Shown piece by piece: positions 62,112-64,000 of a DNA stretch of 64,000 nt. The DNA lies in contig NZ_VLNT01000003.1 of the NCBI RefSeq assembly GCF_007421815.1, positions 211,067 to 275,066 of the forward strand. The letters are read 5' to 3'. This DNA comes from Aeromicrobium piscarium. Its GTDB lineage: Bacteria > Actinomycetota > Actinomycetes > Propionibacteriales > Nocardioidaceae. Every line of letters begins with the position of its first letter. Positions within the stretch are counted from its first letter, which is position 1. Position numbers and translations under genes: made by a program. The notes below the pieces were generated by a model, which was not told where the DNA came from, did not search any database, and saw nothing but the letters and a program-made list of their open reading frames with translations.

Positions 62112-62147
62112 GATGCGTTGGGGCTGCTACAGCGACCGTTATGCATC
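62112..62147. repeat. R4 hairpin repeat, copy b
   Basis: Same 36-base layout 64 bp after copy a: GATGCGTT, GGCTGC, TACA, GCGACC and TATGCATC. The outer 3' arm is partly degraded, so the hairpin is weaker. The arm words GATGCGTT and GCGACC are identical in both copies. Confidence 0.65.
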
Positions 62148-62207
62148 GTCATCGGTCCGCACCGCCGCGCCTACCTCGCTGACGCAGCGACCGAGGCCTG
62201 AACGAGA

Positions 62208-62238
62208 CGAGGCCCGGACCCACTGGGTCCGGGCCTCG
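62208..62238 (-). terminator. Terminator after the DUF4193 gene
   Basis: CGAGGCCCGGACCC (62208-62221) pairs perfectly with GGGTCCGGGCCTCG (62225-62238) over 14 bp with a 3-nt loop, 24 bases after the DUF4193 stop. It may also stop transcripts coming from DUF4235. Confidence 0.8.
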
Positions 62239-62262
62239 GTTCGGTATCGAGGACGGGCTGGA

Positions 62263-62562
62263 TCAGTCCGCGCAGTCGCGGCAGATCGGCTGGCCGTTCT
62301 TCTCAGTGGCCAGCTGGCTGCGGTGATGCACCAGGAAACAGGACATGCAGGTGAACTCGTCCGACTGTTTCGGGACGACCTGCACCGCCAGTTCCTCGTG
62401 CGAGAGATCCGCTCCGGGCAATTCGAAGGATTCGGCCGCTTCGACCTCGTCCTCGTCGACCTTGCCGGAGTTCTGCTCGTGCCGACGCGCCTTCAGCTCC
62501 TCGATGCTGTCCTCGGACTGCTCTTCCTCAGTCTTGCGAGGTGCGTCGTAATCGGTGGCCAT
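62263..62562 (-). CDS. DUF4193 zinc-ribbon-like protein
   Basis: This 99-residue protein has an acidic, low-complexity first half and a C-terminal zinc site: C72-x2-C75 (TCMSCFLVHHRSQLA) and C94-x2-C97 (ICRDCAD). It matches actinobacterial DUF4193 (Rv2699c), a widely conserved protein without an agreed role. Of the 129 bases upstream I can only point to a CAGAAT -10-like element on the minus strand. Confidence 0.93.
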   Translation of the reverse strand: MATDYDAPRKTEEEQSEDSIEELKARRHEQNSGKVDEDEVEAAESFELPGADLSHEELAVQVVPKQSDEFTCMSCFLVHHRSQLATEKNGQPICRDCAD

Positions 62563-62651
62563 CTACTCTCCGTCCGTGCGTGTCAACCGGCGCGATTCTG
62601 CCACATCCTTCCAAACGCGGCTGATCGAGATCGTGCTGTGGCGCGTTGGAT

Positions 62652-62676
62652 GCTCCCGGTGCGTACCCGCGGGAGC
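62652..62676 (-). terminator. Weak hairpin after suhB
   Basis: GCTCCCG (62652-62658) pairs with CGGGAGC (62670-62676), 7 bp with an 11-nt loop, 16 bases after the suhB stop. Confidence 0.4.
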
Positions 62677-62691
62677 CGCTTCCGACACGAT

Positions 62692-63498
62692 CTACAGACC
62701 ACAAGCGCGTACGAGTTCGGAATATTCCGCCCAGATATCGGGGCGCGCGACCATCGTCAACCGCTCGCCGGCGGGACCGTCGAGGCCGCCCACGATCAGC
62801 CCGGCCTCCGCGGCGATGAGTCCTCCCGCGGCCAGGTCCCAGGGCTTGAGCCCCTGCTCGACATAGGCGTCCAGCTCCCCCGCCGCGACCGCGACCAGGT
62901 CCAGCGCCGCCGAACCGATCCGGCGGATGTCCCGTATCCGCGGCAGCAACCGCGCGATCGCCTCGGCCTGTCGTTCGCGTGTCGGCGCATCGTAGGCGAA
63001 GCCCGTCGCGACCAGCAGCTGCGACAGGGGCGTGGCGGGAGGGCCGTGCAACGTCTCGCGCTCGTCACCGTGCCAGCGCCATGCGCCGCCGCCCGCGACC
63101 GCCCCGTACTCGGCGCCGGTGGCGATGTTGACGACGTAGCCGATCGAGGGAGCGTGCTCCGCAGCGTCCGTACGCGCCGCGATGGAGACCGCATAGGCGG
63201 GGAGTCCGTAGACGAAGTTCACCGTGCCGTCGATGGGGTCGACGACCCACTCCACACCGCTGGAGCCGGCCACGTCCTCGCCCTCCTCGCCGACGAATCC
63301 GTCATCGGGACGCGCCGTGAGGATCCGCTCGCGGATGAGCCGCTCGCTCGCGCGGTCGATCTCGGTCACCGCATCAGTGGGACTGGACTTGGTGGCGACG
63401 ACATCGACCCGTCCGGCCGGACGGAGCCGTCGAACGAGTTCCGCCGCCTCGAGACCGGCCTCACGGGCCAGGCCCAGCAGCTCGCTGTGCTCGCTCAT
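62692..63498 (-). CDS. suhB: Inositol monophosphatase family protein
   Basis: This 268-residue magnesium-dependent phosphatase has the family set GEEGED near residue 70, the metal motif WVVDPIDGTVNFVYGLP near residue 84, and KPWDLAAGGLIAAEAG near residue 220. It removes phosphate from inositol 1-phosphate or a similar substrate; in actinobacteria this feeds phosphatidylinositol. The place next to DUF4193 and dut agrees with SuhB of M. tuberculosis. ATG at 63498 overlaps the hemH stop by 4 bp. Confidence 0.9.
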   Translation of the reverse strand: MSEHSELLGLAREAGLEAAELVRRLRPAGRVDVVATKSSPTDAVTEIDRASERLIRERILTARPDDGFVGEEGEDVAGSSGVEWVVDPIDGTVNFVYGLPAYAVSIAARTDAAEHAPSIGYVVNIATGAEYGAVAGGGAWRWHGDERETLHGPPATPLSQLLVATGFAYDAPTRERQAEAIARLLPRIRDIRRIGSAALDLVAVAAGELDAYVEQGLKPWDLAAGGLIAAEAGLIVGGLDGPAGERLTMVARPDIWAEYSELVRACGL

Positions 63499-63941
63499 AC
63501 CAGTACCGGCAGGTCCGCCCGGGCGTTGAGACAACATCCCACCGGACAGTGATCCGGCCAGGGGCCCGCCTGGCCGCACGCCGGCCGGTCGGGATCCTCG
63601 CCCCGTTCGGCGGCCGCACGCTCGAGCACGAGCTCACGGACGAGCGCCACGAAACTCGGATGGACCCCGGGCGTCGGAACCCGGACGAAATCCAGTCCGA
63701 GCTCCTTCGCCGTCTGCGCAGCCTCGGTGTCGAGGTCGTAGATGACCTCCATGTGATCGGAGATGAAGCCGATCGGCACGACCGCCACCGACGTCACCCC
63801 GTCACCGGCGAGCTCGGTCAGATGGTCGTTGACGTCCGGCTCCAGCCAGGGAATGTGCGGGGAACCCGATCGGGAGCAGAAGGCGAGGCTGGTCGAGGTC
63901 AGCTCGAGCTCGTCGGCGACGAGCTGGGCGACCTCGCGGTG
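63495..63941 (-). CDS. hemH: Ferrochelatase, C-terminal part
   Basis: About 148 C-terminal residues of an actinobacterial ferrochelatase (coproporphyrin type) are readable: HIPWLEPDVNDHLTEL, then the hallmark VVPIGFISDHMEVIYDLD with the metal-site histidine and glutamate region. The tail has cysteines in CGQAGPWPDHCPVGCC, consistent with the 2Fe-2S cluster of many actinobacterial ferrochelatases. It inserts iron into the porphyrin ring late in haem synthesis. Beyond 63941 the frame enters a G/C run that does not look like coding sequence. Confidence 0.85.
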   Translation of the reverse strand, partial: HREVAQLVADELELTSTSLAFCSRSGSPHIPWLEPDVNDHLTELAGDGVTSVAVVPIGFISDHMEVIYDLDTEAAQTAKELGLDFVRVPTPGVHPSFVALVRELVLERAAAERGEDPDRPACGQAGPWPDHCPVGCCLNARADLPVLV

Positions 63942-64000
63942 GGGGGGGCAGGGGGGCCCAGCCCCCCCCACCCCCCGGGGCCCGGGAGGTGGAGAGGGGG
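63942..64000. other. Low-complexity G/C run, probable assembly or read artefact
   Basis: The last 59 bases are almost only G and C in homopolymer runs (for example eight G, then six G, then eight C), with a self-complementary look. They interrupt a well conserved gene (hemH) where ordinary codons are expected. This fits a contig end with poly-G read noise. Confidence 0.7.

Noticed and set aside
62048..62147. Integron attC sites for the R4 hairpins
   Set aside because: They lack the RYYYAAC/GTTRRRY core ends and the extrahelical bases of attC, and there is no integrase or cassette.

Overview
The window is a 64 kb piece of a high-GC actinobacterial chromosome. Chromosomal housekeeping blocks of actinobacterial type support this: tal-pgi-zwf-opcA-pgl, gap-pgk-tpiA-secG-rbpA, uvrA-uvrC-rapZ-yvcK-whiA, a fadA2/fabG4/htdX group, and trmA-like/APC permease/DUF3159/DUF3710/dut/DUF3093/DUF4193/suhB/hemH. 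RbpA, OpcA, WhiA and DUF4193 are actinobacterial markers. An order such as Propionibacteriales is possible from the look of WhiA, but this is an impression and was not tested. I saw no tRNA, rRNA, transposase, phage gene or CRISPR array.

Layout. 1-5.1 kb: pentose phosphate/glycolysis operon (+), with a long intercistronic hairpin before zwf. 5.1-11.8 kb: accessory operon (-) of an ornithine cyclodeaminase-family enzyme, an AtoE-type short-chain fatty acid carrier and an unusual 1124-residue fusion (molybdopterin oxidoreductase + flavin reductase + 2Fe-2S ferredoxin), followed by a GntR regulator. The same 14-bp palindrome lies in front of both the operon and the regulator. 11.9-23.3 kb: core genes (-). 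23.5-31.7 kb: metallo-hydrolase, cytochrome P450, two transport-type genes, aldose epimerase, uvrB, TetR regulator. 31.7-35.4 kb: thiolase, FabG4-like reductase and MaoC hydratase. 35.5-45.4 kb: accessory catabolic cluster (XRE-cupin regulator, two paralogous class III CoA-transferases, MFS carrier, FAD oxidoreductase, crotonase, DapA-family lyase, atypical SDR, aldehyde dehydrogenase), then a convergent TesB thioesterase. 46.4-55.6 kb: PAC2 protein, dxs, flavin reductase, aconitase, and a large polytopic zinc-ribbon membrane protein. 55.6-64 kb: the trmA-to-hemH core block, ending in a run of G/C that looks like an assembly artefact.

How the genes work together. Sugar phosphate enters the oxidative pentose phosphate route (pgi, zwf with its OpcA partner, pgl, tal) and triose glycolysis (tpiA, gap, pgk). 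UvrA/B/C together form nucleotide excision repair. The two accessory clusters look like substrate-inducible carboxylate catabolism, each with its own regulator and carrier; their substrates cannot be named from sequence. Four intergenic regions (about 23.4, 49.9, 61.4 and 62.1 kb) carry families of short direct and inverted repeats, each locus with its own word, that no gene explains. These, the Mo-flavin-ferredoxin fusion with its operator pair, and the paired CoA-transferase cluster are the best candidates for something undescribed.
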